This document shows, one piece after another, positions 16,705 through 24,403 of a stretch of DNA of 38,788 bases. The translations under genes were made by a program, and so were the position numbers. The first letter of the stretch is position 1, and the number at the start of each line of letters is the position of its first letter. A model generated the notes under the pieces. The model searched no databases and was not told the origin of the DNA. It was given only the letters and a program-made list of their open reading frames with translations. Origin of the DNA: a virus; IMG/VR virus record IMGVR_UViG_3300025679_000014, positions 1 to 38,788 of that record. One strand, written 5' to 3'.

Positions 16705-16865
16705 GCGGGGACGTTTTGACGCTCCAAATAATGAAAGAGTACGGCTGGGATTGGCACACCTATCTAAGCCAGCCGTCCTGGCTGCTTGATTTGGCGGTTC
16801 AAAAGTACGTCATCGAGCAGAAGCTGGCCGACCAGGAACTAAAAAAGAACCAAGCCCATGGCTGA
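16318..16865 (+). CDS. Tail assembly chaperone, -1 frameshift product (gpGT-like)
   Basis: A -1 shift on the A9 run (16648-16656) after codon 113 adds 69 residues, giving a 182-aa fusion. The added frame (codons from 16656 to TGA 16863-16865) starts SSEYADDLRRLYDGRLSG and contains EYGWDWHTYLSQPSWLLDLA, a pattern familiar in phage GT-type chaperones, and no stop codons. It overlaps the tape measure start by 8 nt. Gene order, slippery run and open -1 frame match the lambda G/GT arrangement, which is conserved in many long-tailed phages. No ATG near the slip would give an independent gene of this length. Confidence 0.85.
16648..16656 (+). other. Slippery A9 site for programmed -1 frameshift
   Basis: Nine consecutive A occupy three in-frame AAA codons directly before GCT. 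Tandem lysine tRNAs can re-pair one base upstream. A clear downstream pseudoknot was not worked out by hand. Confidence 0.75.
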
Positions 16866-19653
16866 CGACAATTCACTAAGCATCGTAGTGCAGCTGCAGG
16901 ATGAAGCCAGCGCGGGTTTAAAGACGCTGGCAAACAACCTGGACTCAATGGGCCAGACGGTAGGAAACGCGGCCGCGACAGTAGGGCAAAAGTTATCCGC
17001 CATGGGGTCTATTTTGACGTCCACCGGAGAAAACATGACCTACGCCGGCCAGAGGATGACGGTGGGTTTGACCGTGCCGCTGGTAGCATTGGGAACGCTG
17101 GCGATGACATCGGCGAACGATTTTCAGGCTGCCATGCTGAAAGTGCAGACGGGAGCCGGAGCAAGCGCAGCGGAAGTGAAGAACATGTCGCAGGAGATTC
17201 TAAACATGGCCTTAAATGGGGCGCAGCAAACCCCGCTGGAAATAGCCAATGGGCTTTATTATGTAGAATCGGCAGGATTTCGCGGAACCGACGCCATGAA
17301 TGTTTTAAAGTCGGCCATGGAAGGGGCCGACGTAAGCGGGACGGATTTGAATACGGTGGCCCAGCAGCTCGTGACCGTAATGAACGCGACGCACAGCGCC
17401 ACCAGCGACTCGCAGAACGTGATGGCCTTGTTGAACGCGACGGTGGGTCAAGGTGTAATGACCATGAACGATTTAATCGGAGCCATGGGCACGGGAATTA
17501 TTCCAAAAGCTGAGTCGGCCGGATTGGGAATCAACGACGTGGCAGCAGCCTTGGATACGATGACCAGGGAAGGCATCCCTGCACAGCAGGCCGCAACAAG
17601 GGTAGGCTTAATGTTTTCTCAGCTCTCATCGCCATCAGCGACCGCCCAGAAAGCGTTTGCAACCATAGGATTGAGTCAAACCGATCTCGCCAACACTATG
17701 CGAAAGGAGGGACTTATCCCTGCACTGCAACAACTCGAGAGTCACCTGACAAAAACAGGTTTGACCGCGGTGCAACAAAACGACGTGCTATCCAAAGCGT
17801 TCGGTGGAGGCAGATCGTCGGGAGCCATTGAAACGCTGCTGCAAAACTTAGACCAAATGCAAACCGCCTTCAACGGGCTGGCCGGCGGCACCGCGCAGTT
17901 CTCCGGGTACGTTCAAGCGCAAGGAGAAACGACCGCGGCGTACTTTGCGCGCATGAAGGCGGCCGCATCAGCAGCCAGCATTGAAATAGGAAACGCCATG
18001 ATGCCATTGGAAGCGCAGGTTTTCCCGATTTTGGCTAAGGCAATCGAAGACGTAGCGAACTGGTTCTCAAAGTTGAGCCCATTTTGGCAGGATTTTATTA
18101 TTATATTCGCAGCCGGAGCAGCGATACTAGGGCCGGTTATTTACGGAATAGGCGCGGTGCTTATAGCATTCGGCACTATATTCTCGGGACTGGGGGCGGT
18201 TGTAACGTTCTTTTTTGGAACCGCAGCCACGGAAGCCGCCGTAGCGGCTGTGTCAATCGATGCAAGCGCGGGAGCATTCGCTTTTCTCGGAGGGGTAGTA
18301 TCAGACTTATGGGTATCTTTTATTGCCGGCGGCCCAATTGTGTGGGCGATCGTCGCGGCCGTGGTGGCGCTGGCGGCCATAGCGTACATAGTGTATGAAA
18401 ACTGGAGTACTTTTGCGCCGTTTTTTGACGGAATGTGGACAGCCATAAAGAGCACTTTTATAAACTCAATTTCAGCGATCAGCGGCTTCGTTGCGTCGTC
18501 ATGGAACTCGATAAAATCGGTGACGGAAGCAACGTGGGGGGGAATAAAAAGCACTTTCAACGACCTGAGCAATGGTTCCAAGGCGGAACTTGCTTCCAAT
18601 AAGACGTTTTTATCTGATTTGAGCGCTGGTACGAAGGCAGAACTGAATTCCAATAAGACGTTTTTAACGAATACGGTTAGTGGCATGCAGGCAGAACTGA
18701 ATTCCAATAAGACGTTTTTGTCAAACCTGTGGAGTGCTATAGCAGACGGCGCAGGAGTGGCGTGGAAAGGCATCGAAGCGGTTTTCCAATTCGCGCTGGA
18801 CTTGATCGTTGGCCTGGTAGTTGATGCCTTCGGTCTGATGGGAATAAACATCGTGCAGGTTTTCCAGTCGTCCATTAACTTCCTGAAGACAAGCTGGGCG
18901 ACAGTTCAAGCCGTATTTTCAGCGTCCCTGAATTTTATAGAAAACCTATGGAAAACATCATGGAGCATGGTAGGTTCCGTCCTGACGGCCTTGTGGAACT
19001 CGATGGTTAATTTCTTGAAACAGCAATGGCTGATGATTCAAACGGGTTTTTCAGATTTGCTATCGTTTGTTGAAAACTCATGGAGTACCCTATGGAATAA
19101 CACGGTGGCAGTTTTGACTACGGCTTGGGCGAAAGTAAAATCAATAGTAGGCGACGGATGGACTTGGATGGTTGCGCAGTTTGAAATGTACCGAGCGCCA
19201 CTGACGAATGCGTGGAACTCTCTATGGGATGGACTGACTTCAGGAGTGACCGCCGCATGGCAGGTGGTGGAAGCGACCATCGTTACTTCAATAAATTGGA
19301 TTGTAGATAAAATAAACGTAATGATCACCGCGGTAAATTCAGTCGCGGCAAAAGGAGCATCGGTCGTCGGAGCAAAGGCCCCGCAAATTCCACTGGTACC
19401 GGACATCGCCCTGGCTGACGGAGGCATCGTAACAAGCCCTACAATAGCTTTAATCGGAGAAGCCGGGCCGGAAGCCGTCATTCCCCTTTCGGGCGCAGGG
19501 GGAGGCATCACAGGGGCAGCAGGGAACGGTGGAGTGGTAATCAACATCAACAATCCTGTGGTGCGGAACCAAAGCGACCTGCAGGCCATGCGGAAAATGA
19601 TAGACCAGACCCTCCGGCCGCTTTTGGTAAACGCAAAACTAATCCACATCTAG
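16858..19653 (+). CDS. Tail tape measure protein (TP901/PhageMin_Tail type)
   Basis: The longest gene (931 aa) directly after the chaperone pair. Residues ~90-400 resemble the TP901 tape-measure core: ANDFQAAMLKVQTGAGASAAE, IANGLYYVESAGFRG, VTVMNATHSATSDSQNV, AFGGGRSSGAIETLL. Hydrophobic segments near residues 415-510 (IIFAAGAAILGPVIYGIGAV; AIVAAVVALAAIAYIVYE) may insert in the host membrane during DNA entry. Three tandem 18-aa repeats lie at residues 574-627. The C-terminus has the common ADGGIVTSPTIALIGEAG and EAVIPLSG motif. By the usual length scaling of about 0.15 nm per residue the tail would be near 140 nm. The start overlaps the end of the GT frame. Confidence 0.94.
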   Translation: MADDNSLSIVVQLQDEASAGLKTLANNLDSMGQTVGNAAATVGQKLSAMGSILTSTGENMTYAGQRMTVGLTVPLVALGTLAMTSANDFQAAMLKVQTGAGASAAEVKNMSQEILNMALNGAQQTPLEIANGLYYVESAGFRGTDAMNVLKSAMEGADVSGTDLNTVAQQLVTVMNATHSATSDSQNVMALLNATVGQGVMTMNDLIGAMGTGIIPKAESAGLGINDVAAALDTMTREGIPAQQAATRVGLMFSQLSSPSATAQKAFATIGLSQTDLANTMRKEGLIPALQQLESHLTKTGLTAVQQNDVLSKAFGGGRSSGAIETLLQNLDQMQTAFNGLAGGTAQFSGYVQAQGETTAAYFARMKAAASAASIEIGNAMMPLEAQVFPILAKAIEDVANWFSKLSPFWQDFIIIFAAGAAILGPVIYGIGAVLIAFGTIFSGLGAVVTFFFGTAATEAAVAAVSIDASAGAFAFLGGVVSDLWVSFIAGGPIVWAIVAAVVALAAIAYIVYENWSTFAPFFDGMWTAIKSTFINSISAISGFVASSWNSIKSVTEATWGGIKSTFNDLSNGSKAELASNKTFLSDLSAGTKAELNSNKTFLTNTVSGMQAELNSNKTFLSNLWSAIADGAGVAWKGIEAVFQFALDLIVGLVVDAFGLMGINIVQVFQSSINFLKTSWATVQAVFSASLNFIENLWKTSWSMVGSVLTALWNSMVNFLKQQWLMIQTGFSDLLSFVENSWSTLWNNTVAVLTTAWAKVKSIVGDGWTWMVAQFEMYRAPLTNAWNSLWDGLTSGVTAAWQVVEATIVTSINWIVDKINVMITAVNSVAAKGASVVGAKAPQIPLVPDIALADGGIVTSPTIALIGEAGPEAVIPLSGAGGGITGAAGNGGVVININNPVVRNQSDLQAMRKMIDQTLRPLLVNAKLIHI
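18577..18738 (+). repeat. Three tandem 54-bp repeats in the tape measure gene
   Basis: Units 18577-18630, 18631-18684 and 18685-18738 each encode 18 residues with a shared core AEL-(A/N)-SNKTFL. Units 2 and 3 share an identical stretch from GGCAGAACTGAATTCC through AATAAGACGTTTTT; unit 1 is diverged. A recent in-frame duplication that lengthens the tape measure is the simplest reading. Confidence 0.85.
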
Positions 19654-19656
19654 CCC

Positions 19657-21204
19657 ATGAGTACGCTCACGCTGACAATCGGAGGGGTTGACTTCATGCC
19701 GCGCTACGTTACCGGCACCGCGCAGATAACCTCCCAAATCCAAAACCAGGGCGACACGCTGGACATCACCCTGAACATCAAGAAAGGCCAGACGCCGCCA
19801 ACGGCAGGCCAAGAGATTATTTTCAAAGACGGCAGCCGAACACTGTTCGGCGGTTTTATTACGAAGATGACGCCGACCGAAATCGGCGCCGGCGAGCTAA
19901 TCAGTTTCGCCATTGAAGCGACCGACTACACCTACATTTTAATCAACAAAACGGTGCAGGGCGCCTACACCGACTGGACGCTTTATGAAATAGTAACCGA
20001 CATCATCACCAACGACATCGACTCCAGGTACGGCATAAGCTACGCAGGAGTTTCGGCAATCAGTCCGCCCATCCTTTCGACCGTAACCTTCAACCACACG
20101 ACCATCAGGCAGGCATTCGAAACATTAGCCAAGCTGACCGGCTGCATCTGGTGGATGGGATACGACAAGGTGGTTTATTTCATAAGCCCAACTCAAGCCC
20201 TGCCAGCCCCGGAGCAAATAACCGACACCAGCAAAAACTGGATTGAAGGCATGCAGATTTCAGTGGACGTGACTCAGGTAAAAAACGACATCGTAGTGCT
20301 GGGCGGAACGAGCGAGAGCGCGGCCTACACTCAAGAAATAAAATGCGACGGCGTGGCCCGAGAGTGGGTTTTGCTTTACCCCGTCCAAACCATGCAAGAA
20401 GTAGACCTAGACAGCGGCTCGGGGTACGTCACGAAAACATTTGGTGTTGACCCCGTAGACGATGAAACGCTTTACTATTCGGTTTACTCGCCGACGCGCG
20501 GATCAATCAGGGTGGGAAGCGGAACGACAACCCCGGCGTCCGGCTACAAGATAAAAGTGAAATACACCTATCCGGTGCCCATTATTACGGAAGTAAAAGA
20601 CGCAACCAGCATCATAGCCATGCAGGCGCTGGAAGGCGGCGACGGCATCCACAAGGACACCATAAGCGACCCGACCATAACCTCCCAAGACCAGGCAGTA
20701 ATTCAGGCGCTCACGGAGCTGCTGGCTTTTTCATTCCCGATTTTATCAGGGGAGTTTCAAACGCGCACCGGACTGCTGACAAAGCCGGGATTCTTTGCCG
20801 CGGGCCAAGCGATAACCGTATACCTGCCGAGCTGGGGGATTTCAGGCAGCACCGTCTACATCGTCCAAAAAATAGTAACCACGCTGGCGGAAAGCGGCAG
20901 CAGCATCGAATACTTCTACGACATCACCTTCGGCGGCCGCCTGATCGGAGTCCTGGACTTTTTGCAGGCATTGGCCGAACCGCAAACGCCCATGGACACA
21001 TCCGGATTGCTTCAAAAAGTGCTGTCGCTGGCCGACGTGGTAACGACCGCCGAGACGATAACGCAAAACGGCAACGAGAAGACCGACAACGAAACCGTAA
21101 CGACGGCCGAGACAATAGCCATGGCGCTTTTCACGCCGCCGTACAAATGGCAGACCGACCCGGGAGCAACCACCGCCTACTGGAACCTGGCTCAATGGGG
21201 TTGA
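19657..21204 (+). CDS. Tail hub/distal tail (baseplate) protein
   Basis: A 515-aa protein starting 3 nt after the tape measure, the place of the distal-tail or hub gene. The N-terminal part is strand-rich (TLTIGGVDFMPRYVTGTAQI; LDITLNIKKGQTPPTAGQEI). The centre (FNHTTIRQAFETLAKLTGC, WWMGYDKVVYFISP) resembles hub proteins that form the base of the tail tube. The C-terminal ~60 residues include two VTTAETI repeats and end in a Trp-rich tail. No peptidoglycan hydrolase motif is visible. A promoter and an unrelated cassette follow. Confidence 0.75.
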   Translation: MSTLTLTIGGVDFMPRYVTGTAQITSQIQNQGDTLDITLNIKKGQTPPTAGQEIIFKDGSRTLFGGFITKMTPTEIGAGELISFAIEATDYTYILINKTVQGAYTDWTLYEIVTDIITNDIDSRYGISYAGVSAISPPILSTVTFNHTTIRQAFETLAKLTGCIWWMGYDKVVYFISPTQALPAPEQITDTSKNWIEGMQISVDVTQVKNDIVVLGGTSESAAYTQEIKCDGVAREWVLLYPVQTMQEVDLDSGSGYVTKTFGVDPVDDETLYYSVYSPTRGSIRVGSGTTTPASGYKIKVKYTYPVPIITEVKDATSIIAMQALEGGDGIHKDTISDPTITSQDQAVIQALTELLAFSFPILSGEFQTRTGLLTKPGFFAAGQAITVYLPSWGISGSTVYIVQKIVTTLAESGSSIEYFYDITFGGRLIGVLDFLQALAEPQTPMDTSGLLQKVLSLADVVTTAETITQNGNEKTDNETVTTAETIAMALFTPPYKWQTDPGATTAYWNLAQWG

Positions 21205-21207
21205 CGG

Positions 21208-21236
21208 TTGTTTGAAAAATCAGAGGGTGCTATAAT
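21208..21236 (+). promoter_or_regulatory. Extended -10 promoter of the SD cassette
   Basis: TTGTTT (21208-21213), 17-nt spacer, TATAAT (21231-21236) with TG at 21228-21229. It closely matches the promoter at 5440-5468, including GGTGCTATAATT. Predicted start is near 21243, just before a long inverted repeat, so it should make the structured leader and the four downstream genes. Confidence 0.75.
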
Positions 21237-21242
21237 TGCTTA

Positions 21243-21535
21243 ATAGTCGCTTGCGGGGTGGGAGTTAGCGCGCGTCTAGTAATCCTAGGATTAGGATTCC
21301 CACCCCGCAGCCGATTAAAAAACCTCGCACCTGCAATAGGATATAGCGAGGCGAAAAACAGAGAGGTTTTATCTTTAAGGCATACAAGGTTCGGGAGGCA
21401 TAAAATCCCTGTTTGTATACATAGACGTCGTTGTAGAATCAAAATCCTTACAACCAGTCGGTTCAGGAAGGGGATTGCGTTCACCAATCTCCGTCCTCAG
21501 CCGATTGCAGCACCTTTCAAACAAAGGAGTTATCC
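21243..21535 (+). ncRNA. Structured ~290-nt leader or ncRNA upstream of HNH gene
   Basis: No convincing gene here. A perfect 12-bp stem pairs 21252-21263 (TGCGGGGTGGGA) with 21298-21309; its loop holds the palindrome AATCCTAGGATT (21281-21292). Next, CCTCGC (from 21323) can pair with GCGAGG (ending 21352), while the overlapping AAAACCTC can instead pair with GAGGTTTT near 21363-21370, so two exclusive folds exist, as in attenuators or riboswitches. Further stems pair ATACAAG with TTTGTAT (21383-21418 region) and GTTGTA with TACAAC (21430-21453 region). Last, CCTTT (21513-21517) pairs with AAAGG (21523-21527), masking the SD of the HNH gene. CAGCCGATT occurs at 21308 and 21498. Confidence 0.6.
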
Positions 21536-21769
21536 GTGGGTAAAAAAGGCAAACAACGCCGCAAGTACGGAACGGACACTCATCACGTCTTTCCCCGATC
21601 GCAATACCCGCAGCTACGCAACGAACCGTGGAATCAGGTAACGGTCAACGCTCGTCAGCACGCCTTGTATCATCAGCTTTTTTCCAACCGAAACCCCGAG
21701 GAGATACTCGATTTCCTTCTGGCGAACTTTTGGAACGGCATGATTTTTCTACCAAGGAGAATCAAATGA
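21536..21769 (+). CDS. Small HNH endonuclease-like protein
   Basis: A 77-aa basic protein starting at GTG 21536, chosen because a strong SD (AAAGGAG, 21523-21529) sits 6 nt upstream. It shows HNH-like residues: THHVFPRSQYP, then an Asn in WNQVTV and His residues in RQHALYHQLF, followed by PEEILDFL. Such short His-rich proteins occur in bacterial and phage genomes; nuclease activity is inferred. No separate DNA-binding or RuvC-like domain is present. The SD is sequestered in a small hairpin, so translation may be controlled. The stop overlaps the next start (ATGA). Confidence 0.65.
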   Translation: MGKKGKQRRKYGTDTHHVFPRSQYPQLRNEPWNQVTVNARQHALYHQLFSNRNPEEILDFLLANFWNGMIFLPRRIK

Positions 21770-21942
21770 AACCAAAGCGTCACTTCTTGGAGGAAGAATA
21801 CCTAGACGACACCGCAGACATCAGTTCACTGTGGCGCAAGCTAATGTGGCTTACCTACACCACCGACCCGAGCAGGCGAGTAGTTGTTCTCATTTTGGAG
21901 GAGGAAATCAACCAACAGGAGGGAGAATGTCATGGCAAGTAA
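21766..21942 (+). CDS. 58-aa acidic hypothetical protein of the SD cassette
   Basis: Starts at ATG 21766, overlapping the HNH stop (ATGA), with AAGGAGA 7 nt upstream. The frame stays open upstream, but this SD and overlap fix the start. The product is acidic at the N-terminus (FLEEEYLDDTADISSLWRKL) with a hydrophobic strand VVVLILEEEI. No recognised domain. Its 3' end overlaps the next small gene. Confidence 0.6.
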   Translation: MKPKRHFLEEEYLDDTADISSLWRKLMWLTYTTDPSRRVVVLILEEEINQQEGECHGK

Positions 21943-22060
21943 CTGGAGACTGTTGTTGTTCCCCTTCTGGCTGGTGCTGGTAGTGATGTTCGTTGCGGCG
22001 ATGGTGGTTGTTCGTCTTTTCGTGGAGGCAAAGTATTACTTCACAAGGAGGTTGCGATGA
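21932..22060 (+). CDS. 42-aa single-pass membrane protein of the SD cassette
   Basis: From ATG 21932 to TGA 22058-22060, overlapping the previous gene by 11 nt and the next by 4 (ATGA). A GGAGGGAG SD lies upstream inside the previous gene. Residues ~7-31 form a hydrophobic helix (LLLFPFWLVLVVMFVAAMVV), followed by a basic tail (YYFTRRLR), so the N-terminus likely faces outside. It could be a small membrane effector or holin-like peptide; function unknown. Confidence 0.55.
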   Translation: MASNWRLLLFPFWLVLVVMFVAAMVVVRLFVEAKYYFTRRLR

Positions 22061-22275
22061 AAGAGTACGATGTTATCAAAACATTCTACATCTACAACGT
22101 GGAGGACTCGGAAGATGCGGAGACAGAAATCAGGAGAGCGATGCAGACTGCACGCCTATCTAAAACGCCTCTCCGCATTGAGATTGCCCAGAAGATGGAA
22201 GAAGGTCAAACGATGACGTTCCACCCGGCCGAAGCCGCCACAGAAAACCCCTACGAAGGCCATCACGACCAGTGA
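22057..22275 (+). CDS. 72-aa hypothetical protein closing the SD cassette
   Basis: Starts at ATG 22057 inside the previous stop (ATGA) with AAGGAGG 6 nt upstream. The product (DVIKTFYIYNVEDSEDAETE, RRAMQTARLSKTPLRIEIAQ) looks like a small alpha/beta protein with a disordered C-terminal tail. No function assigned. Followed by a hairpin with a short T-rich stretch, which closes the cassette. Confidence 0.6.
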   Translation: MKEYDVIKTFYIYNVEDSEDAETEIRRAMQTARLSKTPLRIEIAQKMEEGQTMTFHPAEAATENPYEGHHDQ

Positions 22276-22290
22276 TAGCAACCCCGCACT

Positions 22291-22320
22291 GCACGCGTGC
22301 GTAATCGCGTGCCCATTTTA
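22291..22320 (+). terminator. Weak terminator-like hairpin after the SD cassette
   Basis: GCACGC (22291-22296) pairs with GCGTGC (22307-22312), followed by CCATTTTA. The stem is short and the T-run imperfect, but its position 15 nt after the last cassette stop supports a terminator. Confidence 0.4.
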
Positions 22321-22337
22321 CAAATTACAAAAAAACC

Positions 22338-22928
22338 ATGAACCAACTCGCCGAGCAAATGGAAATTAAAGGAGTGCATATTTTTACGCGCTACAACACG
22401 GAGAGCGCCGAAGCAAAACAGCTGGCGGAAGAAATTCAGGCGCACTCCCAAAAATACCGCGCCTGCAAAACCGCAGCGGAGCAAGCCGAGCACTACATCA
22501 CCTACAAAAACCTGACCGAGAAGTTGGCGAAGTTTCAGGTAGGCGAAAAAATAGTGCGCAACATTGTAGTGACCGCCGGCCGTTCCGTTTTGGCCCAGCG
22601 ATTAGCCAACACCACCACCTACACTGGAGTGATAAACTACGGAGCATTGGGAACCGCCAGCACCGCGCCGACGAACGCCGACACGCAACTGGGGACGGAA
22701 GTATTCCGCAAGACGGTAGCCAGCGCCAGTTTTACCACCAACAACGCATTTATAGATTTCTTTTTTACCGCCGCAGACTGCAACGGAACCTACAACGAGT
22801 TCGGCACATTCATTGACGGCAGCGGAACCGCAAACAGCGGCCAAATGTTCACGCACGCCCTGACCGGGGGATGGACGAAAACGAGCACAGAAACAATGAC
22901 GGTATCCTGTCAATACACCCTTTCGTAG
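22338..22928 (+). CDS. Putative tail tip/virion protein
   Basis: A 196-aa protein. The first ~75 residues are helical and charged (YNTESAEAKQLAEEIQAHSQ); the rest is strand-rich and resembles phage tail-tip proteins: NIVVTAGRSVLAQRL, TYTGVINYGALGTAS, FTTNNAFIDFFFTAAD. The pattern, AQRLA then NYGALGT, recurs in siphovirus baseplate-periphery proteins. It restarts the tail region after the SD cassette, which seems to have been inserted between hub and tip genes. Start is AAAAAACCATG without SD. Confidence 0.65.
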   Translation: MNQLAEQMEIKGVHIFTRYNTESAEAKQLAEEIQAHSQKYRACKTAAEQAEHYITYKNLTEKLAKFQVGEKIVRNIVVTAGRSVLAQRLANTTTYTGVINYGALGTASTAPTNADTQLGTEVFRKTVASASFTTNNAFIDFFFTAADCNGTYNEFGTFIDGSGTANSGQMFTHALTGGWTKTSTETMTVSCQYTLS

Positions 22929-22990
22929 TGATAAGCAATTCATTTTCCCTAGTGAAAAGTAAATAAAAAAGTTAGAGGCAATTATAAGCA

Positions 22991-23209
22991 ATGGCAACCG
23001 TAACCAAAAAAATAGGCTTCACGATAGACATAGACGAAGACGCCATCGCTCCGCAGAGCTGGATGGTGTGGGTTTACCGCTGGTTGAATAAGCTGGGATA
23101 CGAACACAACATCCAGAGCATAACGGTAGACGACGTGACCGTGGCAATCCCCGACAAACAGACGCTCTACGATTTGCCGCTCGGAGAAAATCAGGAATTA
23201 ACCACATAA
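22991..23209 (+). CDS. Small hypothetical tail-region protein
   Basis: A 72-aa protein, strand-rich at the N-terminus (KKIGFTIDIDEDAIAP) with a Trp-rich helix (WMVWVYRWLNKLGY). No recognised domain. It lies between two virion proteins and its stop is 5 nt before the next start, so it probably belongs to the tail tip operon. Confidence 0.5.
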   Translation: MATVTKKIGFTIDIDEDAIAPQSWMVWVYRWLNKLGYEHNIQSITVDDVTVAIPDKQTLYDLPLGENQELTT

Positions 23210-23213
23210 ACCT

Positions 23214-23906
23214 ATGTCAATCGTCGCCGGAAGTCCCATAACAGCCGCAGACGGAATAGCCCTTGCAGAGGGGCAGTTTGTCTACGCGGCGAGCAGCGGA
23301 AGCGCCAATGCCTACGTTTTGGCCCCTACGTTGAACTCAGGAGCGTACACGGCCGGAGCAAAGTACAAATTCAAGGCAAACTTCACTAACACCGGAGCTG
23401 CGACTTTGAACGTGAGCTCATTGGGAGCAAAAACGCTAAAGAAGCTCGGCGGTGTTGATTTGGCGGCCGGAGACATCCAAAGCGGCATGGTGGTAGAAGC
23501 CATCTACGACGGAACCTACATGCAAATTGTAAGCGCCCTTTACATTCAGCCCAATGCCATCGGAACATTCACGCACAGTATGTCAAGTACGACTACGACG
23601 ACCATCGCCCACGGCTTAGGGAGGACTCCCAAAATGGTAAGAATCCGCGGTATGGAATTAGACTCCGGAGATTTGGAAATAATGGAGGGAGTAATAAACG
23701 GAGCCGGGCAAGCCGGAATAAGCGTACAGGTGGGCCAAGGCATCAGCGGAGACAGCACCACCTACGCGATAGTATTCTCAAGCGGAAACGGATCTAATAC
23801 CCTAAGTGGAAGCGTGACCTTTGACGGCACCAACATTACCATCACCTGGACGTCATCAAATTCACCATCGGGTACGGCTCACTTTGTATGGGAAGCAATA
23901 AGCTAA
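23214..23906 (+). CDS. Putative receptor-binding/tail fibre protein
   Basis: A 230-aa protein. Residues ~45-105 (AGAKYKFKANFTNTGAATLN, LGAKTLKKLGGVDLAAGDIQ, EAIYDGTYMQIV) form a beta module common in phage fibres and virion-associated adhesins. The C-terminal domain starts near FTHSMSSTTTTTIAHGLGRT and PKMVRIRG, a motif frequent in receptor-binding tips, and ends strand-rich. It likely sits at the tail tip and contacts the host. No catalytic motif is visible. Confidence 0.72.
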   Translation: MSIVAGSPITAADGIALAEGQFVYAASSGSANAYVLAPTLNSGAYTAGAKYKFKANFTNTGAATLNVSSLGAKTLKKLGGVDLAAGDIQSGMVVEAIYDGTYMQIVSALYIQPNAIGTFTHSMSSTTTTTIAHGLGRTPKMVRIRGMELDSGDLEIMEGVINGAGQAGISVQVGQGISGDSTTYAIVFSSGNGSNTLSGSVTFDGTNITITWTSSNSPSGTAHFVWEAIS

Positions 23907-23912
23907 ACCAAA

Positions 23913-24383
23913 ATGACTGACACCTCAACCATCCTGGGAACAGCCCTCACCTTCGGCGGATATGTTATTGCCGGCGGATTCGCCGTATCGGGTTTTTTCA
24001 ACCGGCAGCAGCGGAGCCGGCGCGCGGATAACGACCTGACGGCCACCAACCTGATCAACAACCTAAAGACGACCACGGAGGTACAGGAAAAAGAGATTGA
24101 CCTTCTCCGCGCCAAGGAGATAGACCAGGGAAAGCAAATAGCCAACATGCAGGGACAGATCAAAGTGTTGTCTGACATTTTACAGGGCCGCGACCCAGCC
24201 ATGCAGAAGTTCCTATCAGACGCCCCGGAGGTAGCGCGGCTGGCCGCTGAAAACATTTTAATTGCAAAAAATACGGCGAGCATCGTGGCAGATTTGGCAG
24301 AAAAAAGGATGACGGAACTGACCAACTCCATCAACAACTTAGTAAAAGTGCTGACACCGCCAGCACCGGAAGCGGCAGCGTAA
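23913..24383 (+). CDS. Membrane-anchored coiled-coil protein, lysis candidate
   Basis: A 156-aa protein with one N-terminal hydrophobic helix (residues ~8-30, LGTALTFGGYVIAGGFAVSG) and a long charged helix (TTEVQEKEIDLLRAKEIDQG and onward) predicted to form a coiled coil, then a Pro/Ala-rich end. This architecture fits an inner-membrane spanin or a class of holin-associated proteins. Placement before a papain-like protein and a two-helix holin candidate supports a lysis role, but sequence alone does not prove it. Confidence 0.5.
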   Translation: MTDTSTILGTALTFGGYVIAGGFAVSGFFNRQQRSRRADNDLTATNLINNLKTTTEVQEKEIDLLRAKEIDQGKQIANMQGQIKVLSDILQGRDPAMQKFLSDAPEVARLAAENILIAKNTASIVADLAEKRMTELTNSINNLVKVLTPPAPEAAA

Positions 24384-24403
24384 AAAATTAAAACAAAAAA
24401 ACC

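Noticed and set aside
21258-21641. A 127-codon + strand frame across the structured leader.
   Set aside because: It runs through several perfect inverted repeats, has no SD or A-rich leader of either style, and overlaps the well-supported HNH gene in another frame.
21243-21769. HEARO/IscB-type locus or group I intron with HNH gene.
   Set aside because: The protein is 77 aa without a RuvC domain, I could not identify a HEARO consensus or group I core helices, and no flanking gene appears interrupted. Layout only is similar.
21927-21983. Alternative small frame starting at ATG 21927 (MSWQVTGDCCC).
   Set aside because: Ends after 18 codons; the ATG at 21932 gives a membrane protein with coupled stop and next start.
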